Notes: generated by a model not told the origin, from the letters alone. Positions 27,051 through 36,059 are shown, counted from the stretch's first letter. The stretch is 64,000 nt of DNA from Bryobacterales bacterium (GCA_947446025.1 CANFEY010000013.1:1-64000); one strand, 5' to 3'. Numbers and translations: made by a program.

Positions 27051-27880
27051 TTGCCCTTCCAGGCCGGGAAGGGGTCGCTGCGCGCCGACCGGCACGCTTC
27101 AATCAAATCCGCCACACGCGCGCGCCGCCGCATTAGTTGCGTCAGCAGCCTCTCAAACGCCTCTTCGTCGCCCTCGATCCAAGTGCGCGGCAGGCTCTTC
27201 AGCGCTTGATCCACTACGGCGTCAGGGAAATTTCGGATTCGCCCCAGCCACGGCTCGAAGGAATCGAGCCCGGTTACGTTTTCGTACACCAGAAGGCGAA
27301 AGTACAGCCCTTGAATCGCGGACTCGCCGAAGCGCCAGTGCGGGCCTTCAAAAGCGTAGCCGTTGTCCACCATCTGGGCCACAAAGCCGAGCCGTTCGGG
27401 CGCGCCCACGGGACCGAGCTCGGAAACGCGCGCGCGGAAGAAGATCGCCTGCCGCGAATCGGCGTTGCCCATCCACTTGTCGAACGCCAGCATGCCGAGC
27501 AGCTCGCCGATGTTCGCTACCTTGGGCAGTAGAGCGTCGGGCAGGAAGTCGTAGACCACGGTGCGAGCCACCTCGCCCGGGTAGCGCGAGCCAAAATGCC
27601 AGCCCGGCAGCACCGCCACGCGCTCCTTGCCGGCCTGCAGGAAGACCTCGGGATTGGCGTCGAGGAATTCGGGAGTGACGTTCACCACCGCCACTTCTGG
27701 AGTGGATAGGCCCAGGTAGCGCAGGAACGCCGAAGAGATCCATTCGTTGGCCAGGATGCGGCGGTGTTGCGGATTGTTGAGGAACTTGACCACGTAGGCG
27801 TGGCCGTCGGCGCATTCCAGCAAGTGTGCCTGTGCGCCGCCGCGCATTTTGCGGATCAGGCGGAGGGCGTCCACTGGCAT
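27047..27880 (-). CDS. HipA-like protein kinase fold (HipA_2 type)
   Basis: A 277-aa protein resembling the HipA_2/PI3-4-kinase-like group. Visible motifs: VVKFLNNPQHRRILANEW (ATP lysine region), FDKWMGNADSRQAIFF (catalytic loop) and MVDNGYAFEG (metal-binding Asp), so the kinase site looks intact. No HipB-type DNA-binding partner is next to it, arguing against a classical toxin-antitoxin pair. First gene of a coupled operon with a methyltransferase, Sua5 and a ferredoxin; substrate unknown. Confidence 0.8.
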   Translation of the reverse strand: MPVDALRLIRKMRGGAQAHLLECADGHAYVVKFLNNPQHRRILANEWISSAFLRYLGLSTPEVAVVNVTPEFLDANPEVFLQAGKERVAVLPGWHFGSRYPGEVARTVVYDFLPDALLPKVANIGELLGMLAFDKWMGNADSRQAIFFRARVSELGPVGAPERLGFVAQMVDNGYAFEGPHWRFGESAIQGLYFRLLVYENVTGLDSFEPWLGRIRNFPDAVVDQALKSLPRTWIEGDEEAFERLLTQLMRRRARVADLIEACRSARSDPFPAWKGK

Positions 27881-27932
27881 GAGAAGTTGGCCGTTCGCCC
27901 GCGGCGCGGCGAATCGAGTACCTTAGGATAAT

Positions 27933-28154
27933 ATGAGTGACGAAAAGGAACCAACCGCCAAGCCCGCCGGTGGCGGATCGAGCAAAGAAGAAGTGGCCCT
28001 GGAGCTGATGCGCTTCATCGCCACAACCGCCGGAGTGGGTAGATCCGCCGGTGGCGCCGGGTTCACCGGCGGCAAGACCCCGAAGAGTCCCGAAGAGCAG
28101 GTGGACGCGCTGTTGGCGCTCTATGAGCGCTGCAAAGGGGCTGTCAGCAAGTAG
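27933..28154 (+). CDS. Small uncharacterised protein
   Basis: A 73-aa protein, ATG start, with a lysine/glycine-rich N-terminus, a short helical segment EEVALELMRFIATTAGVG and an acidic helix EEQVDALLALYERCKGAV. No family recognised. It lies between the divergent HipA-like gene and the convergent histone-like gene with 3 nt before the latter's stop. Codon usage fits the neighbours, which is the main support for its reality. Confidence 0.6.
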   Translation: MSDEKEPTAKPAGGGSSKEEVALELMRFIATTAGVGRSAGGAGFTGGKTPKSPEEQVDALLALYERCKGAVSK

Positions 28155-28157
28155 CCG

Positions 28158-28655
28158 CTAGCGCTTCTTGCCTTTCTTCGCAATCTTTTTCTTGGGAGCC
28201 GCCTTCTTTTTCGGGGCGGCTTTCTTTACGGCCTTTTTCACTATCTTCTGTGCCGCTTTCTTGGGCGGAGCTTTTTTCACCGCTTTCTTCACCGTCTTTT
28301 TCGGAGCGGCCTTCTTTGCGGGAGCCTTCTTCTTCGCCGGGGGTTTCTTCGCAGACGCTTTCTTGGCTGGAGCTTTCTTGGCCGGAGCCTTCTTTGCGGG
28401 TGCTTTCTTCGCAGGTGCCTTGGACGCTGCCGCGCTCTGTGCGGGCTTGCGCGCGGGAGCAGGGGCGGGCGGGGGCTCTGGCGCTACGGCGACCGGGGGC
28501 TGCACAATCACCACCGTCTCACGCACCACGACAATTTCCTCGACCTCATCTTCGTCGTAGTCCCCAATGTCGTCGTCCAGGTTCATACCCGGCTCGTCAT
28601 CGAAGTCAAATCCGTCGTCGATATCGTCGTTGAAAGAAAGCCGATATTCAAACAT
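28158..28655 (-). CDS. Histone-H1-like lysine/alanine-rich protein with acidic N-terminus
   Basis: A 165-aa protein of two opposite halves: residues 1-45 are strongly acidic (runs of D/E) and residues 70-165 are KKAPA/AKKA repeats as in eukaryotic H1 tails and bacterial Hc1/HU-tail proteins. A proline-rich linker joins them. The basic tail should bind DNA or RNA; the acidic head could self-inhibit it or bind basic proteins. No HU domain is present. ATG 28655. Confidence 0.75.
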   Translation of the reverse strand: MFEYRLSFNDDIDDGFDFDDEPGMNLDDDIGDYDEDEVEEIVVVRETVVIVQPPVAVAPEPPPAPAPARKPAQSAAASKAPAKKAPAKKAPAKKAPAKKASAKKPPAKKKAPAKKAAPKKTVKKAVKKAPPKKAAQKIVKKAVKKAAPKKKAAPKKKIAKKGKKR

Positions 28656-28764
28656 CGTCCGCCTCCAGTACCCATCTGGGTCATCCCGTTTGGTCAGAGT
28701 CTAGAATATCGCGTTTTGCACGGAAGGCAAGTGCCTGACAATGGAAATGTTGAAGGAAAAAATA

Positions 28765-30444
28765 CTACGCCCCGGCGCGGGTGGAGGGCTTGACTTTCGC
28801 CGTGCTGGTTTTGGTGCTGGTCTTAACGCTCGACTTTTTGGTGCTGGACTTGGCAGCGGACGCCGCCTTGGCCGGGGATTTGGCGGTGGATGCCTTCTTG
28901 GCCGTCTTGACCGGGGCCGGAGCGGGGGCCGGGACGGGGGGGATCAGCGCGAACTTGCCTGCCTCGGGCAGAACACCGTCGTTCAGAGCAGTCAAACGGG
29001 CCACGGTGGTGCCGTATTTCTTGGCCAACGATACCAGCGTGTCCGCTTCCTCCACCAGATGGATGCGGGCGCTCTTGCGCTGCGCGGTCGGCACAGCTTC
29101 AAGCGCTGCTTTCAGCAGCGCATCCGCGCCCACGGGCAGGTGCAGGGCGTAGCCACGGGGAGCCACAGTCTGTAGCAGCGCCGGATTCAGCTGCTTCAGC
29201 TGGCCCACGGGACGGTTGATCGCAGTGGCCACTAGATTCAGGCCGGTGTCGGCGTCCATGACCACGTTGTCGTACTCCAACGCCGGGTCGGGTTCCAGGT
29301 ACAAGTCATACGCTTCCGCGTTCTTGTACATAATGGTCATCGCCAGGATCTCGGGTACGTAGTTGGTGGTGGCGAGCGGGAGGGCGTGCAGGCGGCGGAG
29401 CTCCCAGAAGTCGGCGTAGCCGGTCCGCTGGATGGCGCGGTCTACGCAGCCTTCACCGCAGTTATAGGCGGCCAGGGCCAGGTACCAGTCGCCGAAATGG
29501 CGGTACAGGCTGTAGAGAAACTGGGCGGCGGCGCGGGTGGCTTTGTCCGGATCGCGGCGTTCGTCGATTACTTTGTTAATCGTCAAGCCGTAGCTGGGGC
29601 CGGTGTAGCTCATGAACTGCCACATGCCGACGGCGCGGGCGTAGGAAACGATGGTCGGATTGAAGTGCGATTCCAGCTGCGCCACGAAGATCAGTTCCTC
29701 CGGTAGTCCTTCTTCGGAGAATACCTTGGAGATCATCTCCCGGTAGCGTCCGGCGCGGGCGAAGCCGGAAAGCAGGACGCGGCGGCCGCGTTCCGTGGAG
29801 AAGTAGTCGATGTAGCCCAGAACGGAGTCGGTGACTTCCAGCGGCAGTTCGGACATGGTGGTCTCAATCTGCTCCCGCACGCGGTCGCGCAGGCCGGGAT
29901 TCACCGGCAGATTGGTTTCCAATATTTGTTTCTCCACCGGGGGCGGCAGTTCGGCCGCTTGAGCCTCGGGGAGACCGGAGCCGAGCTGATCCACGTCGTA
30001 ATGGTAGATGGCGTCGGCCAGGTCATCCAGCCGTTCGCCTAAGCGGCGGCGCTCCACGGCGTCTTCGGGCAGCGATTCGGACATCAGGATCTGAATTGCC
30101 TCGTCAAAAGACCGGCGCGCGTCACGGTTGCGGCCTTCCTGGACGGCGCGGCGACCGTCGGCGAATAGGCGGTCGGCCTTGTCCATCAGGAACTGCGGAT
30201 TGCTGGGACGCGGCGGAATAGAGCCTTTGGGGGGCAAGTGCGGGTCCACCGCGACGGTCACGGCTTCAGGCGCGGGGACGTTGAGTTCGGGGACCGGTGC
30301 CGGGTCCGGCAGCAGGCGCCGCAGCGGCGGCGGCACGAAGCTGCGCAGGCGCGGCTTGGCCGGGGCGCTGGCGCAACCGCCAAGTACTAAGCAGAAGCCT
30401 CCGGCAAGGACGGCTCTACAGACGGACTGGAGTGTTCCGGCCAA
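28765..30444 (-). CDS. Membrane-bound lytic transglycosylase D-like lipoprotein with LysM
   Basis: A 559-aa outer-membrane lipoprotein (lipobox VLGGC). The SLT catalytic domain contains VAQLESHFNPTIVSYARAVGMWQFM (catalytic Glu in LES) and LALAAYNCGEG. A LysM-like segment with EEADTLVSLAKKYGTTVARL follows, and the tail is lysine/serine/threonine-rich, resembling a histone tail. It cleaves peptidoglycan with formation of anhydro-muramyl ends. The start is TTG 30444 preceded by AGAGGG; no ATG precedes the signal sequence. Confidence 0.9.
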   Translation of the reverse strand: MAGTLQSVCRAVLAGGFCLVLGGCASAPAKPRLRSFVPPPLRRLLPDPAPVPELNVPAPEAVTVAVDPHLPPKGSIPPRPSNPQFLMDKADRLFADGRRAVQEGRNRDARRSFDEAIQILMSESLPEDAVERRRLGERLDDLADAIYHYDVDQLGSGLPEAQAAELPPPVEKQILETNLPVNPGLRDRVREQIETTMSELPLEVTDSVLGYIDYFSTERGRRVLLSGFARAGRYREMISKVFSEEGLPEELIFVAQLESHFNPTIVSYARAVGMWQFMSYTGPSYGLTINKVIDERRDPDKATRAAAQFLYSLYRHFGDWYLALAAYNCGEGCVDRAIQRTGYADFWELRRLHALPLATTNYVPEILAMTIMYKNAEAYDLYLEPDPALEYDNVVMDADTGLNLVATAINRPVGQLKQLNPALLQTVAPRGYALHLPVGADALLKAALEAVPTAQRKSARIHLVEEADTLVSLAKKYGTTVARLTALNDGVLPEAGKFALIPPVPAPAPAPVKTAKKASTAKSPAKAASAAKSSTKKSSVKTSTKTSTAKVKPSTRAGA

Positions 30445-30469
30445 TCCCTCTAGTGTACCAAAGGGGGCG

Positions 30470-30698
30470 CTACCACAGGACTCGCACGTCGTATTTCGCC
30501 ATGTGCCCGTCCGGCGTCACGAGCGTCATTTTCTAGTTTTGAGCCTGGACGAGCGTAGCCGGTCGAACGGATGCTTGTGGAGCGTTGGGAGCCGGGCCAC
30601 ATGTGGCAAGTGTTGCTCTGAAATTCGGACGTCGTCTTTCAGCATCGAGGGCGGGAGAGGCTGCTTTCTGCTTCGTGCATGTTGACTACGGTAGCCAT
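30470..30698 (-). pseudogene. Relic of a Phd/PIN (VapBC-type) toxin-antitoxin pair
   Basis: The minus strand opens with ATG at 30698 giving MATVVNMHEAESSLSR, the N-terminus of a Phd/YefM antitoxin, but a stop comes after 19 codons. Directly after it, another frame reads ISEQHLPHVARLPTLHKHPFDRL, and the last part reads MTLVTPDGHMAKYDVRVLW before TAG (30472-30470): both are the C-terminal third of a PIN-domain toxin (HxxDPFDRLL ... LTLVTxD ... Y.V.VLW). About 100 antitoxin-plus-toxin codons are missing and one frame change separates the toxin pieces. Confidence 0.75.
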
Positions 30699-30707
30699 GC
30701 CTCTACG

Positions 30708-31400
30708 TTAGCCCCGGGCTAAGGCGGCGCGGAGCTGCCGGACCTCGTCCAGCACCACCTCAGCAGCCACCACGGGACCGGTTTTTTCCTTGTCTGCTTC
30801 GCCCAACCCCGAATCGCGGTAGCGGCGCAGACTGTCGACTAGGTAATCGCGAATCTCGTTGGCGTTGTCGAGTCCCTCGAAGCGGGCTACGTGCCCGCCT
30901 TGGGAGCCGTGCGGGCCGGAGCTGCCGCCGCCGGCGGAGTGGACCTCTACATCGGCCAACCCCAGTAACTTTTGCAGCGGCCCGGAGCTGACGCGAATTT
31001 CCTGGATATTGGCGAACGTGGTAGTGAGTTCGTGCGTGCTCCAGATGCCGCCGCGGATGCGCAGGCTGCGGTCCGTGACGATATACCAGCGCAACTCGTA
31101 GTTCCAGCGCTGTTCGAGGAATGTAAAGAGCGCTGCTACCACGAATACCGCCACCGCTGTCAGCTCAGCTCCTGCCCAGACCCACACCGCCCAAGACGGA
31201 GATTGCGCCAAAAAACGCCGGGTGGCAAAATGCCCAGCCGCAAAACCCGCGGCGGCGGCTATGTTCCCCAGCAGCCACAACAGCAGGCGGAAGCGGTAGT
31301 AGTTGCGGCCCGCGCGGAAGATGCGCACCGAATCGGCGGAGCCTTCCGGCGGGTGCGGCTCGGGCGGGACCAGCATCAGCTGCAGAATCCGTTCACGCAC
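30708..31400 (-). CDS. Bacterial PH-domain (bPH2, YdbT-like) membrane protein
   Basis: A 230-aa protein with two hydrophobic segments (about residues 35-60 and 70-95) followed by a bacterial PH domain (RWYIVTDRSLRIRGGIW, TTFANIQEIRVSSGPLQKLLGLADVEVHSAG). Family function is unknown, often in pairs linked to membrane homeostasis. GTG at 31400 overlaps the upstream PH gene by 8 nt. Downstream is the toxin-antitoxin relic. Confidence 0.82.
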   Translation of the reverse strand: MRERILQLMLVPPEPHPPEGSADSVRIFRAGRNYYRFRLLLWLLGNIAAAAGFAAGHFATRRFLAQSPSWAVWVWAGAELTAVAVFVVAALFTFLEQRWNYELRWYIVTDRSLRIRGGIWSTHELTTTFANIQEIRVSSGPLQKLLGLADVEVHSAGGGSSGPHGSQGGHVARFEGLDNANEIRDYLVDSLRRYRDSGLGEADKEKTGPVVAAEVVLDEVRQLRAALARG

Positions 31401-31884
31401 GGCGCTGCTCCACAGCCGTGCGGATCGCGCGCAGTTCGGTTGCGATTTCCGTGAGCACGCCGGTGAGCGGGTCGCTCGACGTTTTATCGTGCGCCCCGCG
31501 CATGCGCGAGTAGAGGAAATTACGCATGCCCTCGGGATCTTCCAGGCCCTCCAGCGTCATCTCCGACCCGGAACTTCCTGCCGCCGTCTGGATCTCTATG
31601 CGCGCCAGCCCCAGCCAGCGCTTAAAGACGTTGGAATGCAGGTGAATGTCCTGGATGCGCGAATAGTTCAGCATCACCTCGTGCCGCACCAGAATGCCCC
31701 AACTCATATGGATGCCCTCGCCATCGAAGCGATAGCGCATGGTGTGGTAGCGGAAGTACAGCAGCAGGAGAGTTACAGGGAATGCCACGGTGGTAGCGAG
31801 CGCTTTGCAGAAATACCACTGCATGAGCGCTTCGCGCGGGCGCTCAATGGCGGCGATGGCGGATGGAATGGGCTCGGGGGTCAC
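31393..31884 (-). CDS. Bacterial PH-domain (bPH2) membrane protein, partner
   Basis: About 163 aa from the GTG at 31884 (VTPEPIPS), with one hydrophobic segment (ALATTVAFPVTLLLLYF) and a PH domain (YRFDGEGIHMSWGILVRHEV, RIQDIHLHSNVFKRWLGLARIEIQTAAGS). The frame is open to 31956 but lacks support. It overlaps the following PH gene by 8 nt; the two proteins probably form a complex, as YdbS/YdbT are proposed to. Confidence 0.8.
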   Translation of the reverse strand: MTPEPIPSAIAAIERPREALMQWYFCKALATTVAFPVTLLLLYFRYHTMRYRFDGEGIHMSWGILVRHEVMLNYSRIQDIHLHSNVFKRWLGLARIEIQTAAGSSGSEMTLEGLEDPEGMRNFLYSRMRGAHDKTSSDPLTGVLTEIATELRAIRTAVEQRRA

Positions 31885-31988
31885 CGGAATTATTGTAGCT
31901 CGTGCCGCTGGCGTTTGAAGCCGAGACCACCTACAATAGGCCAGCCTCATCAACATCCATCTATTCAGACGGGGCGAGATGAGGGCTG

Positions 31989-33371
31989 ATGAATCCGTGG
32001 GTACTGTGTTTCTGCGCGGCGACGGCTGCCGCGAATCCTCTTACGATTGAAGTCCGGCTTCTCACCGCACTGCGCAGCGCCGCGGCACACGCCCAAAACC
32101 AGCCGATCGAAGCGATGCTGATTCAGCCGCTGATCCGTGACGGCCAGGTTTGGATGCCGTCCCGCACCAAGCTGCGCGGAACCATTCGTCGCGCCGGCGG
32201 GGTTGGCATTGGTCTGCGCCATGAACGCGCGTCGCTGGAGATTGGGTTTACCTCCTGGGAGACGCCCGAGGGCGGCCAAATCGCGTTGGAGGCGACGCCC
32301 TTGAGCATCGACAACGCTCGCGAGCAAATCGATAAGAAGGGCCGCATTCAGGGTATCCTCGCCGCCAGTAATCCGCTGGGCATTGTACGGGGACTCTGGT
32401 ACAGACCGAGTCCGCGCATGTTCCTGAGGGCCCCTGCCGGTCTCAGCGGTGGCGGCACCATGTGGGCGAAGCTGGCCCTGGGGCCGTTGGGTGCTGTGAG
32501 CTTGCTGGGTGCCCGGCTACTCATGACGCGCATGCCGGAACCAGAGATCGACCTGCCCGTCGGCACGGAGATGACGTTGCAGATTAGCGCGGATGCGCTC
32601 GAAAAAAACTGGGGCGAAGCCCCCGCGGATGGGCATTTGGAGCCAGGTCTGGCGGATTTCCTCAACTCACAACCTGTGGACGTAAGGAAGCCCGACAAGT
32701 CCGCCACTACGGACATCATCAACATTGCACTGCTGGGATCGCAGGCTCTGGTACAGGAATCCTTTCGCGCCGCCGGCTGGGTGACGGCCGACCCCTTGGA
32801 CCGGGCTTCCTTCGCCCGGACCTATAAGGCCTTTACGCAGCGCTTGGGTTATCCGACCTCGCCGGTCTCCAAATTATATTACCAAGGCCGTCTTCCGGAT
32901 TTGGTTTTTCAGAAGTCGCTGAACTCCATCGCCAAGCGGCACCACATCCGGCTGTGGCGGGTCACCGCCGGCGATGGCACGGAAGTATGGCTGGGGGCGG
33001 CAACGCATGACATCACCGTCGTCTTCGACCGGGCAAATTTCGGACTCTCTCATAAAATCGACGTGAACATTGATCTGGAGCGGCAGAAAGTAGCCGCTGA
33101 TCTGGAATTCGCGACCGCACTGGGGAGCATACATTATCTGCCGCGAAACCCCGACGTGAGTGCCGGAGCGCGGACGGACGGTGCCTTGGCGGTGATGGAG
33201 CTTCGCACGCCGAGTCTCCTGGTGGACGCGCCCGAGCGGTCCACTGCGAAGAAAGCGTCTAAGCTTCACAGGTTTGCGCGCCGCATGATGCTGGAAGCCC
33301 GGCAATACGTGTTACGGGAGAACGCCTACTACCTGGCCTACGCCGCGGCGCGCAAGATCGCGCGGCGCTAG
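31989..33371 (+). CDS. LssY_C-domain protein
   Basis: A 460-aa protein with a short N-terminal signal-like segment. The C-terminal half matches the LssY_C family (SFRAAGWVTADPLDRASFA, YYQGRLPDLVFQKSLNSIAKRHHIRLWR, WLGAATHDI), named for a Legionella secretion-locus protein but of unknown function. The N-terminal half is unassigned. It stands alone on the plus strand and ends overlapping amiC by 4 nt. Confidence 0.8.
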   Translation: MNPWVLCFCAATAAANPLTIEVRLLTALRSAAAHAQNQPIEAMLIQPLIRDGQVWMPSRTKLRGTIRRAGGVGIGLRHERASLEIGFTSWETPEGGQIALEATPLSIDNAREQIDKKGRIQGILAASNPLGIVRGLWYRPSPRMFLRAPAGLSGGGTMWAKLALGPLGAVSLLGARLLMTRMPEPEIDLPVGTEMTLQISADALEKNWGEAPADGHLEPGLADFLNSQPVDVRKPDKSATTDIINIALLGSQALVQESFRAAGWVTADPLDRASFARTYKAFTQRLGYPTSPVSKLYYQGRLPDLVFQKSLNSIAKRHHIRLWRVTAGDGTEVWLGAATHDITVVFDRANFGLSHKIDVNIDLERQKVAADLEFATALGSIHYLPRNPDVSAGARTDGALAVMELRTPSLLVDAPERSTAKKASKLHRFARRMMLEARQYVLRENAYYLAYAAARKIARR

Positions 33372-34843
33372 CGGGCGCGGGCCAACTGCGTGCCTTTGCT
33401 CAGGGAATCCGCGTAACCGGCGATGCCGTTGAAGAGCGCTTCGGCGATGCGGTCACGATGCTCGGGGCCCTTCAGCAGAGCCTCGTCCCGGCTGTTGCTT
33501 AAAAATCCAATTTCCGCTAGCACGCTGGGCATGTCGGCTCCGATGAGCACCACGAACGGGGCGCGCTTCACGCCGCGGTCCTTGGCGTCTTTGTTCTGCT
33601 TGACGGCGGTGGTCTGTAGCGACTTCTGGATGCGCAGTGCAAACTCCTTCGATTCGTCGGCCTTTGCCCGCTGGACGATCTTGGAGACCACTTCCTTCAA
33701 ATCGGCGATGGAACTTCGGGAACTCGCGTTTTCACGGGGCACCAAGTCGATGTCTTCGCGGCCAGTGCTGAAGTTCAAGTAAAACGTTTCGACGCCCGCC
33801 ACCGATTTCACCGGAGACGAGTTGGCGTGGACGGAAAGGAACAAGTCCGCTTTGGCTTCGTTGGCGAGACGCGTGCGTTCTTCGAGCGATAGGAACGTAT
33901 CGTCCGAGCGGGTCATGACGACCTCGATGCCCAAGCGCGTCCGTAGTAGTTCGGCGAGCCGTTGCGTCACGTCCAGAACCAGATCTTTTTCCAGCATTCC
34001 AGCTTTGCTATGGGTGCCTTGATCGTGGCCGCCGTGGCCCGCGTCAAGTACTACTTTGGAAAGCTTCAGGCCCAGCATCCGCGGGAGCGAACGTTCGCCG
34101 TTGGAATTGCGCGCGGCGGCTTTGGGTTCTTCGAGGGGAGTGATTTCCACCGCGGGCGGCGCGGGCGCGGGAACAGTAACTGGCCGGGGCGCAATGTTCG
34201 CGGCAACCGGCGGCTGCGCCGTGCCTGCGATGGAAGCGAACACCGGCGGAATCAGTGTAGCCAGCTGCACGTCCACAGGCTTAGGTTCCGGGGTGGCTGC
34301 CTTGGGCGAAGGCGCCGCAGCCGGTTGCCGCGCGGGTACCGCCGTCTGATCCAGCTTCGTCGGCTCGGGCTTCGGTGCCGGGTCGGGCTTAGGCGCAGCC
34401 GCTTTCCCCTTCTTCGCCTTCAGCTCCACCATCAGCCGTTCGGGATTTGAGAGCTGCGATACGGAGTAATCGACGCCGTCTTCAAGGTCCAGCACAACGC
34501 GGATGGTCCCGGGTTCCTTCTCCGCCAAACGGACCTGCTTCACCAGTCCGTCCTTCACCGGAATGCTGGATGACTTCATTCCAATCTTGGTTTCCGTGAG
34601 GTCGAAAAAGACGCGGTCCGGCCCGGAGAGGCGCTGGGATTTGTAGCGGAATTCGCCGCTGACTTCGATGGCTACGCGCGTACTATCGCCCGCCGTCCAG
34701 AAGCGGATGTCGGTTACTTTTTCCACAGCCTTCGGCGCCGCGTTCGCCAAAGAGGCAAGCGCGCACACGAACACTGCTACTGTCGAAACCTTCCGGAGCC
34801 TTTCATTCAGGCACCGTGCGGAGATGCAACCGTCCATACTCAT
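33368..34843 (-). CDS. N-acetylmuramoyl-L-alanine amidase with AMIN domain (AmiC-like)
   Basis: About 491 aa. Signal peptide (TVAVFVCALASLANA), AMIN domain (DIRFWTAGDSTRVAIEV and LVKQVRLAEKE), a proline/alanine linker, then a zinc Amidase_3 domain with VVLDAGHGGHDQGTH, NEAKADLFLSVHANSS and PSVLAEIGFLSN (metal His/Glu). It cleaves septal peptidoglycan in the periplasm. The start is uncertain: ATG 34843 or 34837, both overlapping the upstream transglycosylase gene; GGAG precedes 34843. Confidence 0.92.
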   Translation of the reverse strand: MSMDGCISARCLNERLRKVSTVAVFVCALASLANAAPKAVEKVTDIRFWTAGDSTRVAIEVSGEFRYKSQRLSGPDRVFFDLTETKIGMKSSSIPVKDGLVKQVRLAEKEPGTIRVVLDLEDGVDYSVSQLSNPERLMVELKAKKGKAAAPKPDPAPKPEPTKLDQTAVPARQPAAAPSPKAATPEPKPVDVQLATLIPPVFASIAGTAQPPVAANIAPRPVTVPAPAPPAVEITPLEEPKAAARNSNGERSLPRMLGLKLSKVVLDAGHGGHDQGTHSKAGMLEKDLVLDVTQRLAELLRTRLGIEVVMTRSDDTFLSLEERTRLANEAKADLFLSVHANSSPVKSVAGVETFYLNFSTGREDIDLVPRENASSRSSIADLKEVVSKIVQRAKADESKEFALRIQKSLQTTAVKQNKDAKDRGVKRAPFVVLIGADMPSVLAEIGFLSNSRDEALLKGPEHRDRIAEALFNGIAGYADSLSKGTQLARAR

Positions 34844-35522
34844 CGAGAAACTGCTCCAGTCTGGCGTGCTTCTCCTCCGTCGGTACATCACTCAAAACTA
34901 CAGGCACCTGCGGTATTTCCTGAGGCTGCCCGGGCTGCAAGGCAACCGCCGGCGCGATCCCGGCTGCCTTCCGCGCATCCTCATACCGCTCTCCTACCCG
35001 TTGTACGTAATCTCTTGTCTCCGGGTATGGAGGAACTGTCTTATATTTTTGCACAGATCCAGGACCAGCGTTATAGGCCGCCAGTGCCAACCTATCATCT
35101 TGGTACTGATCCTTTAGTTTCTTTAGATACTTTACACCAGCTTCGATGTTCTGGCGAGGGTCAAAACTATCCGTTACTCCCAGATCGCGGGCGGTGCCGG
35201 GCATCAGCTGCATCAAGCCGCGGGCTCCGGCTGTGGAAATCGCGTAGGTGTTGTAGTTGCTTTCCACCTGGATTACCGAATGGACCAGCAGAGGATCGAT
35301 GTTGTTGGCCTTCGAAGCGTCGGCAACCAACTGCGCGATGTGGGCCGGTGCAGCCCTCCGGACGACTGCGGGTCTGTTCACGGGCACTGCCACGGTGACC
35401 AGCCGGCCAGTTCGCTTGTCGGCTTTAACGACCAACTTGCGGGCTCCGGCGGATTCGGCGTGCAAGGGCGACAGCGCCACGAGCACGATTGCGAAACAAG
35501 CTATTCGATTGAACCCCGGCAC
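34803..35522 (-). CDS. Soluble lytic transglycosylase-type (SLT) protein
   Basis: About 239 aa. Signal peptide, then an SLT domain with HSVIQVESNYNTYAISTAGA, GLMQLMPGTARDLGV and ALAAYNAGPGSV (catalytic Glu in VES). GTG 35522 is preferred, with AGAAG 9 nt upstream; ATG 35546 would overlap the divergent mobA start by 9 nt. Its stop lies inside the amiC 5' region, so two peptidoglycan enzymes are coupled. Confidence 0.88.
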   Translation of the reverse strand: MPGFNRIACFAIVLVALSPLHAESAGARKLVVKADKRTGRLVTVAVPVNRPAVVRRAAPAHIAQLVADASKANNIDPLLVHSVIQVESNYNTYAISTAGARGLMQLMPGTARDLGVTDSFDPRQNIEAGVKYLKKLKDQYQDDRLALAAYNAGPGSVQKYKTVPPYPETRDYVQRVGERYEDARKAAGIAPAVALQPGQPQEIPQVPVVLSDVPTEEKHARLEQFLDEYGRLHLRTVPE

Positions 35523-35537
35523 TGCTACTATCTTCTC

Positions 35538-36059
35538 ATGGAGCATGCGGGGTTTGTCTTGGCGGGGGGGCGCAGCAGCCGCATGGGGCGCGATAAGGCT
35601 CTGCTGCCCTGGAATGTAGGAACGACTGGCGGAACCCTGCTGGATCACGTGGCCGCCGTTGTGCGCGAGGCTGTCGGCAACGTCACGGTGATTGGCCGCG
35701 ATGCCCACCCCGATGTGGTCCCCGACTGCGGGCCGCTCGGCGGATTGCTCACTGCCTTCTCGCTGTCCACCTGTGGGCGTGTCCTCTTGGTCGCCTGCGA
35801 CATGCCGAACTTGACTGCGGAACTGCTGCGGGGCATGATCGCGGTCCCCGGCGACGCCGTGGTTGCCGAAAGCGCAGGGCATCTGCATCCCCTGTGCGCC
35901 GTCTACCATCGCCGCCTGCAACCCCAAGTGGCTCTCGCCGTCCAGCAACGATCTCTCAAAATGCACGATTTTCTGGCTACCCTTCCGCTGCAACGCTATC
36001 TGGTCCAGGACGTTTCCCTGCTCAAGAACCTCAACACTCCCGAGGACTTCGCCGCATGA
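35538..36059 (+). CDS. mobA: Molybdenum cofactor guanylyltransferase MobA-like
   Basis: A 173-aa nucleotidyltransferase. Signature GFVLAGGRSSRMGRDKALLPW at the N-terminus, DCGPLGGLLTAF and VLLVACDMPNLT. It attaches GMP to molybdopterin for bis-MGD enzymes; it belongs functionally with moeA-moaC-mogA 15 kb away. The ATG at 35538 is the true start. The stop overlaps the ABC gene (ATGA). Confidence 0.85.
   Translation: MEHAGFVLAGGRSSRMGRDKALLPWNVGTTGGTLLDHVAAVVREAVGNVTVIGRDAHPDVVPDCGPLGGLLTAFSLSTCGRVLLVACDMPNLTAELLRGMIAVPGDAVVAESAGHLHPLCAVYHRRLQPQVALAVQQRSLKMHDFLATLPLQRYLVQDVSLLKNLNTPEDFAA

Noticed and set aside
28168-28560. 130-codon phenylalanine/alanine-rich plus-strand frame
   Set aside because: Mirror image of the lysine/alanine repeat gene, no independent evidence.
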